Program-made: the position numbers and the translations under genes | The notes under the pieces: model-generated | Databases searched by the model: none | What the model saw: only the letters and a program-made list of their open reading frames with translations | Told to the model about the DNA's origin: nothing | In this document: positions 52,856-64,000 of the stretch, piece after piece | Numbering within the stretch: the first letter of the stretch is position 1 | How the letters are laid out: each line of letters starts with the position of its first letter | Origin: Eremophila alpestris peregrina | Taxonomy: Eukaryota; Chordata; Aves; Passeriformes; Alaudidae | Assembly: GCA_009792885.1 (NCBI GenBank) | Contig: WMCF01000007.1 | Span: forward strand, 4,690,500 to 4,754,499 | Direction: 5' to 3' | DNA length: 64,000 nt

Positions 52856-53754
52856 CTGTGAAGAAAGTGCATGACAACTTTTAGGGCCATGTAAGACCTT
52901 TGCACTGTATGTGCCTGCTGGAAAATTTACATCACCTTTTGACCTCCACTGATTCTGTGGAAGTTAACCAGAAGGATCATGTCCATGAATGTCCTGCAAT
53001 GTGCTTTTGCCACCACCCATAATGGTGGACATCCACTTTTACTTGCTGCTCTGGAAGAGTCTGAGAGGTTAGCAACAGAGCTTTTTCAAAACAAGTCCAC
53101 CCAGCAATTTTGCTATGATAGCACTTGTGGAAGGGGTGTTTCTCTCTTTCCCTCCCAAACATGAGCACTTAGCATTAGAGTTTTTGATATTTAGTGAGAT
53201 TGAAGATACATATTCCCCTCTTCACTGAAACATATAAAAACTCCAACATGCATTTATCATTGTCAGAAATATTCACAGAATTGCCATTTACGCAAAAGAT
53301 TTTTCTCGCTGCAAAATCATTTTGATAATGCTTTTCTAAAACCAAGTTTGAAGTACAGAGTTCTGAATACTACCATAAAAACTGCTACAAAAGTTAATAG
53401 TCTGATTCCACAAACCTTAGGAAACACACAGTTTTGATTCCTTTGCCTACAATAAAAAGTTCAACTGGCAACACAAGTCATAAACAAAGCAACGTGCATA
53501 TCGGTTTGTGGTTTCCTGAGGCTACTGGCATAAATCCACCAGGGGGGTTATAATGCCATCAATGAGAAGAATAATCAGGGTAATGGTGCCATGATTTCCA
53601 CATGATCTCAGTGGTCTGTTTCTCAGGAAATAAAAATTTACAACCACTGCATTCAGTTACAGGTGTTAAACAGGCTCTCAGCAGTGCCACAGTGACCAGC
53701 TTTAAAAGCCTTTTCCAAAGGCACCCAGGAGCTGGGTTTATGGATGCCTCTCAC
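52856..53754 (-). other. ENPP6: ENPP6 intron, non-coding
   Basis: Donor gtgaga at 53754 to acceptor ttcttcacag before 52855. No feature was recognised. Confidence 0.85.
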
Positions 53755-53896
53755 CTTGATGAGTGAGATCATGTTGCTCAAGGCTTTGTCCACCTCCTTC
53801 AGAGCGTTCTGGCGCTGTGGGGATGAAGGGCCATAGTGGTGCCCTTCCACGTCAATGCGCTCGTAGTACACCGCGGCCATCTCCGCACTGTTGTTG
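53755..53896 (-). CDS. ENPP6: ENPP6 exon with metal ligands Asp and His (RIDVEGHHYGP)
   Basis: Bounded by ctcccacaccag| and atcaag|gtgaga on the - strand. It begins with the third base of a codon split from the previous exon (TG|C, Cys) and ends in phase 0. It encodes NNSAEMAAVYYERIDVEGHH, YGPSSPQRQNALKEVDKALS and NMISLIK. The Asp (53851-53853) and His (53839-53841) of IDVEGH bind the second zinc. NNS is a potential sequon. The identity to ENPP6, as opposed to ENPP2/4/5/7, rests on RIDVEGHHYGP and PQR plus the later exons. Confidence 0.96.
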
Positions 53897-56800
53897 CTGG
53901 TGTGGGAGAGAGGGCAAGGAGTAAGAGGATGGCACACATGGATACCTCCTGGCTGCTGGCATTGTTGTCTTCACCAGCATGTACAGCCACAAAACCCCGT
54001 TTTCTGCTTCCAGCCTGTGCTGTCCCACCACCTATTGCACTGCTGGGCTCGTTATTCACACCCAGTCTCCTGAGTTTGCCTGAGACTCCCATCAGAGGCA
54101 GCAGGTGGAAACTGCCATGTGCAAGCACAGGCTGGCCTGGCAATCCTGTACTAACCTCTTTGAATTAGGAAGGCAGCTTTCCCTTTCATAACAAAGAAAT
54201 TCTGATTTCTGTGCTGAATGCCCCTATTAAAAGGATTATGGGAATTACCAGTCAAATGTGCTTTAATTAAAGTTTGGCACGTCTGGCTTTCTCCTGTGTG
54301 AGGTCTTCCAGACCACGGAGTTCAACTCAGGATGTGCCCTGCCTTACAAAATACTGAGCAGTATGAACTGGGATGAGATTTTAGAAAGGGGTTTTATTCA
54401 GGAACATGAACAAGGGAAACTAAAGCACTCTCGAAACTGCACAAGTTTAGCTGATCACACTTTTCTGCACTGATTGCTCTCAGTCTAATTAGTGGGGATA
54501 GCGCACACATCAGTGCTTAATTTCATTTTCATGACCACTTTACTGTTCACTGTAAATCTCCCTGAGAGAAATTGTGTGGGTAAAATCACAAGCCTATACC
54601 CATGAGGTTCAAACCCAGTCTTTTTGTGTTGTACTTAATATATGGCAGAGCATGCTATCCATGTTACATGCACTCATCTGTATCAAGATTCCTACAAAAA
54701 GACTTGTTAGTCCAGGGTCTCTGATTAGTAGTCTGGTATAATGAACGGGACAGAAGAGGCAAAATCAAAGTTGAGGGACTGAGTGAATGAATTAGGGTCT
54801 GTCATTTGCATTTCTTAGTTTGCAGAAGGCCTCAGAGAAGCAGTCCTATGAGAAGCTGAAAATATCTGCTGTAGAGGGAATTTCTCCACTGCTGGCCCTG
54901 CAGAACAGTGTGATTCCTCATTCCTCAAGATTTTAAAATAATTTAAATGAAGCAGCCCTTCCCTGTCCCCATTTTCATTTTAAGCATTACTTTCCATCTG
55001 TATTAGGCATAAATTATTTTCTAAAATTTAACCCTGTAATTTCTCTTTTGCATCCTCAGTCATTGAACCTACTGAAAGAGGTCTCTTCTGCTGCAGTGCC
55101 TGTATTATGAGCTACTTAAACTAATTTACAGGTCTTCTAACCTGTAAGTAAATGATCATTTTGATCAAGATAGAAGCTAAGAAAGAGATATATTGCATAA
55201 AAGAAGTGATCTCATTTAGGCCGTGCTGAGATTTTCTCAGTGAGGGCTCAGTGCTGTAAGGAAGAATAATTACTTCAATGGGACAAGCTCCAGTAATGCA
55301 GCATGCTTAGGAGTTTGCAGGATTTGGTACAGCACGTCTGGAGTTTGACTTTGTTTTCATTTTTTTGCCTAGCTTTCTACAGAGAAAAAGGGTTTAGAAA
55401 GTTTTCTAAGAAAATCCTTATCATGGCTTGCATGGGAGAAATATTCTGTCTTTCTGTTGGTCCTGTCTTCTTCCATCACCAGTAACTTTCCAAATAAACA
55501 ACTTAGAAAAGATTGCTGAACAAAGTTGGACAGCATTGATAGTACCAAAAAGTATTTTATATTCTACCAGCACACTTTGCAAGTACGAATCAGACTTCAT
55601 GGCACCTCTCCAGGAAGGGAGGTAGACTACAACAGCCCTTAAGTTACAGTTGTTGAAAAGATGCAAGGGAGGTTTTAGTTTCCCTTGCCAAAAACAGATG
55701 CTTGACTTTGCTTTGAATATTCCTGGTCCAAATAGGGGTCTTGAAGGACCTGTTTGAAGAGACTGGAGAATATTGCTGATGGATGATTTCCTTTGGTTGC
55801 AAAAACAGCTCAGCCGCTCCCAGATGAGTTAGGTACTTCTCTACCCTGGAGTCTCTGCAAGGTTTGCTAATGGTGAGAGCCTAAGTGCAGTTCTTTAACT
55901 CCTAATACCTGCCATTAGAGCTACTGAGCAAGGCACTGCTCCAGGCAGTAGACTGCCCTTGCCACAGGCTGTTTTCCCACAAATAGCTAAGGACAGTCTC
56001 AGCCTAATGGGCTGTTCTAATTACCTGGGGTGTGGAAAGGAAACACTGCATTTGCCAGCCTTTGAACAGTTTCAAAAGTCAAAAGCACTTGCAAAAGGTA
56101 TAGATGATGAGCTCAAAACTCTTCTTCTCAGAGATGCTAAATCCTGCTAAATGAGTATGTCTACAAGAAAAGCATTTCAGAGGCTTTACTTCTTATGGGC
56201 TGGCTCAGCAGCATGGAACTATTTCTTCTAAATCTTAAAGAAATAAACAAAGAGGATGGATGAGAGAGAGAATAAAGAGAACCTACTGGACTTTTAATCT
56301 GTTCATTCTCTACTTTCCCTTCTTACTTTAAGTTCCTGCAGTATTTACACCCAAACCTGATTATTAATTTTATCTAAGATAATTTATTTCTTTCTCTTCC
56401 CTGCCTTGTTGGAGACAGGGCACTTAGTTTAAAGAAAAAGAACTCACGAAGAAATTCACCAGGGATGGTGTGTACACAGACACCAGAGACAGGACCTCCT
56501 GCAGCACTGGGATGATCTGTAGGATTTGGGCAGTTCAGAGGAATGTAGCTGTTATTTATGGCAGACATCTTGGTGGCAGGTATTTGCACTTTTCTTGAAA
56601 TCATCAGCTTTCACCTCTTGCAAGTTGTTCCACCAACACTGTTGTGTCCCTTTCCTTTTCCACCGCAGACAGCAACGGGCAGCCTTGTGGCTTGGACTGA
56701 ATCAGCTATTGAAACTCTCCAGCTGCCCAAAATAACAGCTTGAAGGGCTGGTACTTTTAACAGTTTGTGCCTCATTTTTAACCATGTTCACAATTACAGC

Positions 56801-58541
56801 GCTGGAAAACAGCACTGAGCAGCCTTATACACTGTGCTTCACAGAAACCAGGCAAGAGGCTTTAAGTATATGTTGACCCATCCCAAAATGATACCAAACC
56901 AAAAAGCTTTCTACAGTAATTCTGGCTTTCCACCAGAAGTCAGAGCTGATGTCTGTATTACATCTTCCATTCCCTTTTTTATTCACTGAATTAAAAGTAT
57001 TGCAAAAGCTCCAGAAAGCCTCCTATGGCACAGATGGTTTGCTCATGTCACATGCAGGTAACTTTCTTTAAATCTAAGCTAAATAATTTAAAGATAAAAC
57101 CTCTCACATGGTCTGAGACACCTTCTGTCTAAGCCCATGCTGCAAACAACACTTATTTGTGAGCATCTGTGCAGCAGGACCCAGTGTGCAACTGGGACCA
57201 ACATCCTCAAAAGCACTCTCATCAGTTTGGAGCCTTTATTTCAAGAACAATCAACACTCAGCATCTGAATACAAAACTTTTAGGATTCAAATTGCTATGG
57301 CAGTTGCAAGTATTAAAGTAGAAGGGTTTCCTAGGATTGGATTAATTATGAAGCCAACAAGGTTTTAAAAGAAGGATCTTAGTTATACCCAAGGTAAGGC
57401 ATTAGTTCTGCATGTGGTGGCGCAATCTTCCCTGATTTTACAGCCTACGTGGAATTGTCTCTTGTAAATGTTAGGATGAGAGATGGTGGAACTTGAAAGC
57501 TGGGTCAGGAGCACACATTTTTCCCAGGAGTTGTCTGAGAGGTATATTCCCATCAGTTAGACTACATGGTTGTAGGTCCCTTCCAACTGAACTCTTCCAT
57601 TCTGCTCTACACCCATATTTGCACAAAATGAATGCCCTATCCAAAAATATTTTGCTTGGGATGTTCTAAAATGAAGAAAAAGCCAAAGCATCAGTCTTAT
57701 AAACAAGTGACTGGAGCTTGTGGGAAATGGATTTGTAGAGAATTCTCAAAGCCTGACAGACAGCTCACAAAGTATGCATCTGTATGCAAACCTTGAGATA
57801 GAAAATGCTGGCTTAGAAATGCCATGGAATAGGACAGACATTGTTGAGAGAGAAATGGAACTGGAAACAAGTTTTAAAGGATGGCCTTGCAAATAAGACT
57901 AGATATTTTGGAGAAATAGAACTATGAAAGATGCATTGTATTGGGACCCATGAGGGGCAGTTTTCGATGATTGGCTTTAAAGCATTAACAGCACTGAGTG
58001 GCAAAAGGCGATAGGCCAAGAAATGCTTATAATATAATTGTAATTAGGAAAAAGTTGGCTTCTGGTTGTGATGGTGTGAATTGTAACATCTGCACTATCT
58101 CACCCTTCACCATGAGACTGAAAATTGAATAAAAGTTTTTAAAACGTCTCTCAGTTACCCCATCTCTGGGTCAGTATAAGGATATAACTGAAAGGAGCTG
58201 AATTTCAGAATTTCCAAATTCCCTCTCTAAATACAGGCATCTCAAAGCCTTTTCTTACAAGTCAGTGAATAGACACACACAGGCTCATCCTGAAGTTGTC
58301 TGAAAGGGCAAATTAAAAGTCAGGATGTCTCCTCCTTGTTGCAGCCTACACAGAAACAGGAGTGCATCTTTCCCTCCACTCTTAATGTAAGGGCCTGTGT
58401 TGTTTCTGTGATGGTACTACAAAGCAGTCTCAGCCCCCATCTTCCTACCTGGAAGCCCATCCTGAAAACCTGCCTGACAGTAAATCCAAATACTTGTCCT
58501 AGAGAGAGGAAACTCGACACCACAGAAGTCTGGTGACATAC
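53897..58541 (-). other. ENPP6: ENPP6 intron with a CR1 tail, non-coding
   Basis: Donor gtatgt at 58541 to acceptor at 53897. A short CR1-type 3' end lies at 57540-57607. No other exon is needed: the flanking exons join in phase and align one to one with the mammalian protein. Confidence 0.85.
57540..57607 (+). mobile_element. Short CR1-type 3' end
   Basis: The sequence ttgtaggtcccttccaactg is followed by aactcttccattctgctcta, a decayed version of the CR1 tail with ATTCTAT-type repeats. The 5' part is not recognisable. Confidence 0.7.
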
Positions 58542-58653
58542 CACAGAGACTCGAGGGCGTCGCTGATGGCGTCTGCGAAGTTCTTGTCAGTCGGGACGCT
58601 GAAGTACTCGCGGCAGTAACTCGGTCTGACCCCCAGGATTTCAACCTCGCAAC
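58542..58653 (-). CDS. ENPP6: ENPP6 coding exon (CEVEILGVRPSYC...)
   Basis: Bounded by ttttttgctcatag| and ctctgtg|gtatgt on the - strand. It begins with two bases of a Gly codon and ends with two bases of a Cys codon. It encodes CEVEILGVRPSYCREYFSVP, then TDKNFADAISDALESL. It lies in the middle of the catalytic domain before the second metal site. The part GCEVEILGVRP is close to identical in mammalian ENPP6. The exon is GC- and CpG-richer than its surroundings, as coding exons here tend to be. Confidence 0.95.
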
Positions 58654-59473
58654 CTATGAGCAAAAAACGTGGTAAGCTCTGCTGTTTCATCTTGATCACA
58701 GACCCCACACCCTGCTGTCCGAGTTCAGGTCTGTAAATTCCCTGTGATATTCCTTACCTTATGCCTTCCCTGCGGGAAACCATGTGGTTGGTGAGGGAAA
58801 AGGGGAGAGAGGTTGGTTTGACAAGTGCTTGTAGCAAACTGTACATTGGATCCTTTTATTTCGCTCTCTAAAAGGAAGGTCTCTGTGTGACCTTCCCACA
58901 ATAAAATGCTTGATTCCCTGGTGGCAGACCATTTCTACCTAAATCACCAGCTTGTTTATATTTTAACTTCTGTGGCCATATAAACTCATTTCCAGGCTTC
59001 CAACATAATAGATTTAGATATTCTTCTCTGAAAGTTCAGCAAATACTTTCCAGTTAGACATGCTGTATCTTAGGTTACAATATCCTCTATAAACCGTATT
59101 TTATTATGTGATACTGACTCTCCACTATTATATCTGTTTCCCAGGAGGTCTTATTAAAACAGTGTAAACCAATTAACTCTCTTGGTAACTTGCAGCCTTT
59201 CTTGCAAAATAAAATCTGTTTTGCAGCCTAAAAATTTATGGCAACAAATCCTACAGGAGAACATGGCCCTGAACACAGAAAAACATGTTTTTGTGAGGTT
59301 TCTTTGCCCTTTTGCTCTCCTGTTAGTATGCTGCTGAATAATATTAATATTTAAAAGAAGTATGCTCCCAGAAACACTGGATTAATGCAAATTATCATCC
59401 CAGAACCCCAGAATCCTTCCTCCCATCACAATTAGGCATTTTCTGATGTATTCCTGGGGCACAAGGAGGAATC

Positions 59474-59530
59474 AAAACAAAAAAAAAACCAACAGAAAAA
59501 AAACCCCAAAAACCCAAAAAAACCCAAACC
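59474..59530. repeat. A-rich low-complexity tract with C interruptions
   Basis: Runs of 5-10 A bases are separated by CC, CCC or CCCC blocks. It may be a decayed poly-A or a mononucleotide expansion. Confidence 0.88.
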
Positions 59531-61169
59531 ACGTTTTGCAAAATGGCCTCCGTATACAGCAAAACAGTCTGGTCAAAAAGGCAACTCTAAGCCAAAGCCT
59601 GAATCTGTCTGTATCTGGGTCCCTCTGCTTCTCCTTTGGGAGGAAAGTGATAGGCATTAAGGAAGTTGATTTGTTGCCTGGTGTGTGAGAAGGTGGTGTA
59701 TGTACAGAGAGGGCCCTAGAGCAAGCAGAGCTACTATCAGAGGTGATCTACAGTGGTTTGCTTACTGGGACACTCAATAAAGAGAATCTGTCAATCTTGC
59801 ATCTCAGCTCCCATGAGCTCACATCACTGAGGAGCAGTACTGGGACACAGGGAACAGCACACCACTTGCAGGCCAAGCTGGCTAGGAGTCTTCTGATGTG
59901 ATGGCTCAGGAGTACCATGAAAAAATAGAAAAATTTAAGTGTTTAAGCTTAGGAAATCTTTTAAAACTTCACTGATTTGCAGAAAGCCAGATAAGTCAGA
60001 TGGAAATTACCCTTTCTGAAAGTTAAAGGGCCATGGCACACATGACAGATTCAGTCTCCTCACCTGTGGTAGCAGCTCCCAGGTCTCCATGTGCTCTGTG
60101 TGTTTCAAGGGACCCCATCTATTATAATTAATTATTTGCAATAATAAACATCAAATGTAGTAAACTGATTGACTTTCCTGTAAAAACCCATTTGCCTACT
60201 ATTGAACCTACATCTAATTTTTATTTCTATTAAAACTGTGGGATGGTGCTTATTTTTCATTCTTCCCCTGTTGCCCTGTTGATTTAATCTTTCACTTTCT
60301 GCATGAAAAAAATTTAGTGTTCATCTCTCCACCATGATCCACCATGGCAGTTGTCTGCAGCCTGGATAAACTGTCAGCAAATTACTTGACAAGAACTGAC
60401 TGCCTAGATTATCCCACAATAAAACTTCTATACATCTGCACACAGCATCCCCAAGAAATTACACTGTGCAACAGAGATGGGTCCAAGCTGATAATTAAAC
60501 AAATCATCAGAAAAAGGTATTTCATGAATGGCCTGAAGTCATACCCAGGAAGTCCCCTTCCCTGAGGGCACAGAGCTCCAGCCTTTTGTAGGATGTCCTG
60601 GGTGCTACCAGCAGCAAAACAAGGGCTTTCAGCTACCTCAGATGCTAGAGGCGATGCAGTAGTCCTCTGTGGGCTTTGCTAGTATTTCAGGACTGAATTG
60701 GAACTTTGGAGCCAATTTCTCCTTTCATACTTGAGTCTGGCTCAAGATCGTCTCCAAAACCAGGGAAGAAGTTAAGAATACATTTGGAAAGTCATTAGAA
60801 ATGCCTTGTGTTTTACTTCAGGTGGATGACTGCTCATAGCAAGTGACTAATATGATCATTTTGCCTCTTTTTTGTTCAGATACTGACATCAGAATGTAAT
60901 TTTCTCAAATAATATTCCTCAGAATTACTCATGAGATAATTTTAACTGGGAGCATTAACCTCTTGGGGATCTAGGATATTTTAGTTGCCGAGATATCTTT
61001 GCTATTTCTAGATTGTCAAGTGATGAGCATGATGTAAAAGACTACAGGGTAGCAACACTTAGAAACAATTTTGGCCATGAGACAGTGGTCTCCAAGTGTG
61101 CAGTTCATTGACAGTACCATTGGAAATTCAAGATGCTTAGACACTTAGACACCAAGAGCTTTCTTTTCC

Positions 61170-61189
61170 TTTTTTTTTTTTTTTTTTTT
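61170..61189. repeat. Poly-T run, 20 bases
   Basis: Twenty uninterrupted T bases inside a longer pyrimidine stretch. It is intronic in ENPP6. Confidence 0.95.
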
Positions 61190-64000
61190 CTTTTAGCCTC
61201 TATGATGAATAGAATTTAAATTAGGGTTTTTAATGTTAAGGCTTGTTACAAGCCAAACATACTGGTTTTAAAGACCCTTTAATATTTAAATTTCGTTTTG
61301 GTAGAGGCCAGGACAGATGGTATATTTTCCCTTTTAGATATTATGGGAAAGGAAATTTAAACAGATTTGGAGCCAGCCAAAGGGAATACTAAGTTTTTCT
61401 TGGTTAAACTACAAATAGTTAAGCTGTATTTACTAAGATGTAATGCTAGATACCTTTGCATAGTTTTCCATGATGCTGAACCTTTATTTAAAAACCTGAA
61501 CTACTGGAGCAGGAATAAGGACTTCTTTCAGAGTGATATATAGGCCCCTCTTTATCTATCTGACATGGAGACCTGAACCTCTGCCAGCTTTAAATTACAT
61601 TTCTAAACATTTATTTAACAGTTGGACACTTCATGTCATAATAGAAGATTTTGAAAACTTTCCAGAATAGCTGGATGGTCTGGTAAATGTTGTGTTTAAA
61701 TGGCAAAAGTTGACTTTAGAGTCCTTTTTCTTCCCCCCTCTGTATCTCATTTCAGTGTTTAGTGAAGCTATCACTGCACTTCAGCTGAAGTAATTGCATA
61801 GGCTGCTGGAAAATGAAGAAGCTTGAATATCTGGGATGCTGCCACTTACTTGGCTCAGGGACCACTCCAAAGCTTTGACCTCAGAGGCGCTGCCAGGAAG
61901 CTGTTGCACTCCTCTGGGCATTCTCCACCTGCTGGAGCAGCAGTGCTTCGCACAGGCAACCCGGGTGTGAGGCTGTGCCTATCACCCCACGCACAGCACG
62001 AAAAAAGGAGAGAACATCCCTACAAGCCAAGGCCTTATGGGTGTTTGGGACCCCCAGCATGGCCACAGTTTGGCTCCTCTGCTTCTAGAGTCAAGAGATC
62101 CCAGATGCATTCTGCCCAGGGGTTGTCTTTGCTGGGTTTATGTTGGGCTCACAGATAAAACTGTGTGAGTGTTGTTTGCATCTGAGAACTCTCCTGTTCT
62201 GTGTTCCTGTGTGCTGGGGTCTGGATTTTGTTTGTTTAGGCAGTGACTACACATGAGAGAGGAATGTAGAAAAGAAAATGAAGCAGCATATTTTGGGTTC
62301 AGACTTTGCAAAGCTTAAAACTGGCTCTGAGGAGGAAATGGCACTGGTAAAAGTTAATCCTTGGAATCAGCACTGTGGCATTTCCAATGCATTCCAGGTA
62401 TGGTTCACTGATCTTGTTTGTCTTTACTGCTGGCTAAAGAGAAAACAGCATCTTCCAGAACAAAGTGCGATGAATTTGGCTATATATTGCAGTTCCTATT
62501 GAGAATTTCCCAAACTGTTCCTGTTTGGATCTTTACCATAATTGCAAGATTCATTACTAAGCAGCAGTATATCTTTAGGCTGGAAAGCTAATCACTAATA
62601 GCAGATCATATGCAGTGCAAATGTCAGTGGGGCCTCTACTCACCTTGGTTATTAAATCTTGGGGTTTTATTTTCATTTTGTTTGGTATTGCTCCCCATTC
62701 AAATAGCTTGCTAAGAATTTAAGCTTTAAAATGATAGATCTAGAATTTTTAGAAAGGATTCTTTTCCTTACTACAGAACAAGATAAGATAAAAAACTAGA
62801 TAGGTTAAAAAAATCACATAGGGAAAATGTAACAAATGCTGTTGCATTTGGAGTGACTTCTGTTCACCCCAGTTACACCTGGAGTCCTACTGTAGCCCAA
62901 CAACCTTGTCTTTCAGTTCAGTAGATCCACATTTCACTCTGCTTCCTGTGTCTAACCCTGTATGGCCAATATATCCTTTGAGACCACAAGTACCCTTAAA
63001 ATAAACACGTGCTTCAGCTTGTGCTGAACTGAGGCACTGATGCCTTTGCCAAAGGTCAGCCATGACAGATAAATAATTAAGGATGGACAGAGGTACATGT
63101 CACAGTCCACAGCTAAAATGCCAGATCCATGCAAAAATTTCCCCTCTGTCTCATAAGAGAGTTCAGTGCATACACTTGGGAGCATAGGCACTGGGAAAAG
63201 GGGTCTCTTGTTCTTGTACTTTTCAGCTAGAAATAGCAGGCAGAGTGAAGGGTATACACATATGTACAGGGATACATGTATATAGACCTCCTATGTTTTC
63301 TCCCTGGGAAACACTGCTCAAATGGCAACATAGAGGAGCTAGGTAAAGTCCAAAGGCACTTAATGAAAAGTGATACTAGTTTTTTTAGGATTTCAGCAGT
63401 TCTCTGTAGGCTGTTACATCTATTCAGTACATAATTATACCTATTGAGAACAATTACAATAGCAGTTAAAAATGAATGGTCTACAGAAAGAGATATTTTT
63501 GTAAATTTTTAGAAGAATTCCTACATTCTTGTATAATTTTTATATCCTACTATTTGCCTTTCTGTTAGATCACTTGAGACATCTTCAGTAGGAAGCAGCA
63601 TGCTTTGAGGGCTGATGTAAACTCTTTGACTGCCTCGGAGTCCATAAGGCAATATTGTCACCCTCGGATGTTTTTGCCCTTCAGTACTGTAGAAACACTC
63701 AGGATGGCTTTTCAATGTTTTTCATCTTGGTTCTTTCTTTCTTCCCATTCCTTAGAATCGTGGGCTTTTTGCCAAGACACCACATTGCATGGAAAGGCTG
63801 TGGCCAGGCACATGTGCATTGGGATGCGGAGACAAGCTGGCCAGGAGCCCATGGCCTGAGTCAGCTGCCACTGCCCTGCTGGCACTGGCTGTACTCAGTA
63901 CAGCTCTTCCAACAGCTCTCTGGTCCCCAGCCTGTGCTTGCACATTGAGGATATCTGCAGACTGCTTGGGGTAGGTAGCAGTTGGAAGATTTAAAGTTGA

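Larger units (their letters stand above)
45089..58653 (-). other. ENPP6: ENPP6 gene, 3' part (six exons)
   Basis: ENPP6 is a GPI-anchored ectonucleotide pyrophosphatase/phosphodiesterase family member. Unlike nucleotide-cleaving relatives it hydrolyses choline-containing substrates such as glycerophosphocholine and lysophosphatidylcholine, releasing phosphocholine, at the cell surface (oligodendrocytes and kidney in mammals). Six exons on the - strand join in matching phase with GT-AG boundaries: 58653-58542, 53896-53755, 52855-52676, 50382-50245, 46231-46108, 45312-45089. They cover about 300 of an expected 440 residues. Four metal ligands are visible (Asp and His of IDVEGH, Asp-His of SDHGM, His of WHGYD). 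The first metal Asp, the catalytic Ser and the signal peptide belong to exons not in the window, expected beyond 64000. All frames are open, so this is an intact gene cut by the window edge. Confidence 0.95.
58654..64000 (-). other. ENPP6: ENPP6 intron, continuing past the window edge
   Basis: The exons encoding the signal peptide, the first metal Asp and the nucleophile Ser are not found on either strand up to 64000, so this intron is at least 5.3 kb. It holds an A-rich tract (59474-59530) and a 20-base T run (61170-61189). Open frames at 61823-62158 and 63605-63974 match nothing I recognise. Confidence 0.75.

Noticed and set aside
53836..54168. Open frame of 110 codons on the + strand
   Set aside because: It is the antisense shadow of the ENPP6 exon at 53755-53896 plus intron sequence.
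61823..62158. Open frame of 111 codons tested as an upstream ENPP6 exon or separate gene
   Set aside because: It is on the wrong strand for ENPP6 and lacks the LDGFRSDY or Ser-nucleophile motifs. No other homology was seen.
1..64000. CRISPR arrays, operons, riboswitches, phage or other prokaryotic systems
   Set aside because: The window is vertebrate nuclear DNA with spliced genes and avian retroelements. No spaced repeat arrays or dense gene clusters are present.

Overview
The window looks like ordinary single-copy euchromatin from a bird, most likely a passerine (songbird). The avian call rests on CR1 LINE 3' ends with their typical tail (around 41.8, 47.5 and 57.6 kb). The songbird call rests on a short tRNA-Ile-headed, CR1-tailed SINE near 2.8 kb, the architecture known from the zebra finch SINE TguSINE1. 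Exons are small and separated by kilobase introns, and nothing prokaryotic or viral is being expressed as a gene.

Two protein genes converge tail to tail. On the + strand, the 3' part of STOX2 (storkhead-box 2, a winged-helix nuclear protein) runs from the left edge to about 32.2 kb. Three canonical coding exons join in phase (12799-12951, 19667-21929, 26543-26738) to give 870 codons, followed by a probable 5.4-kb 3' UTR. The canonical first exon is not in the window and should lie to the left. A likely alternative first coding exon at 6324-6457 splices in phase onto the winged-helix exon. On the - strand, the 3' part of ENPP6 (GPI-anchored choline-specific glycerophosphodiesterase) occupies 58653 down to 45089 as six exons in matching phase. 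The exons encoding its signal peptide, first metal ligand and nucleophile lie beyond the right edge.

Region by region: 1-12.8 kb is STOX2 5' intron sequence with the SINE and the alternative exon. 12.8-26.7 kb holds the STOX2 coding exons. 26.7-32.2 kb is the AT-rich 3' UTR. 32.2-45.1 kb is intergenic and includes a probable solo LTR in reverse orientation (37205-37839), a CR1 end and simple repeats. 45.1-58.7 kb is ENPP6. 58.7-64 kb is ENPP6 intron. The two genes do not share a pathway as far as known: STOX2 acts in the nucleus, ENPP6 is an ectoenzyme. Their neighbourhood is the conserved vertebrate order STOX2-ENPP6 (human 4q35). I found no novel multi-gene system. The most useful new observations are the alternative STOX2 N-terminus, an intron-retention stop in STOX2, and the retroelements.
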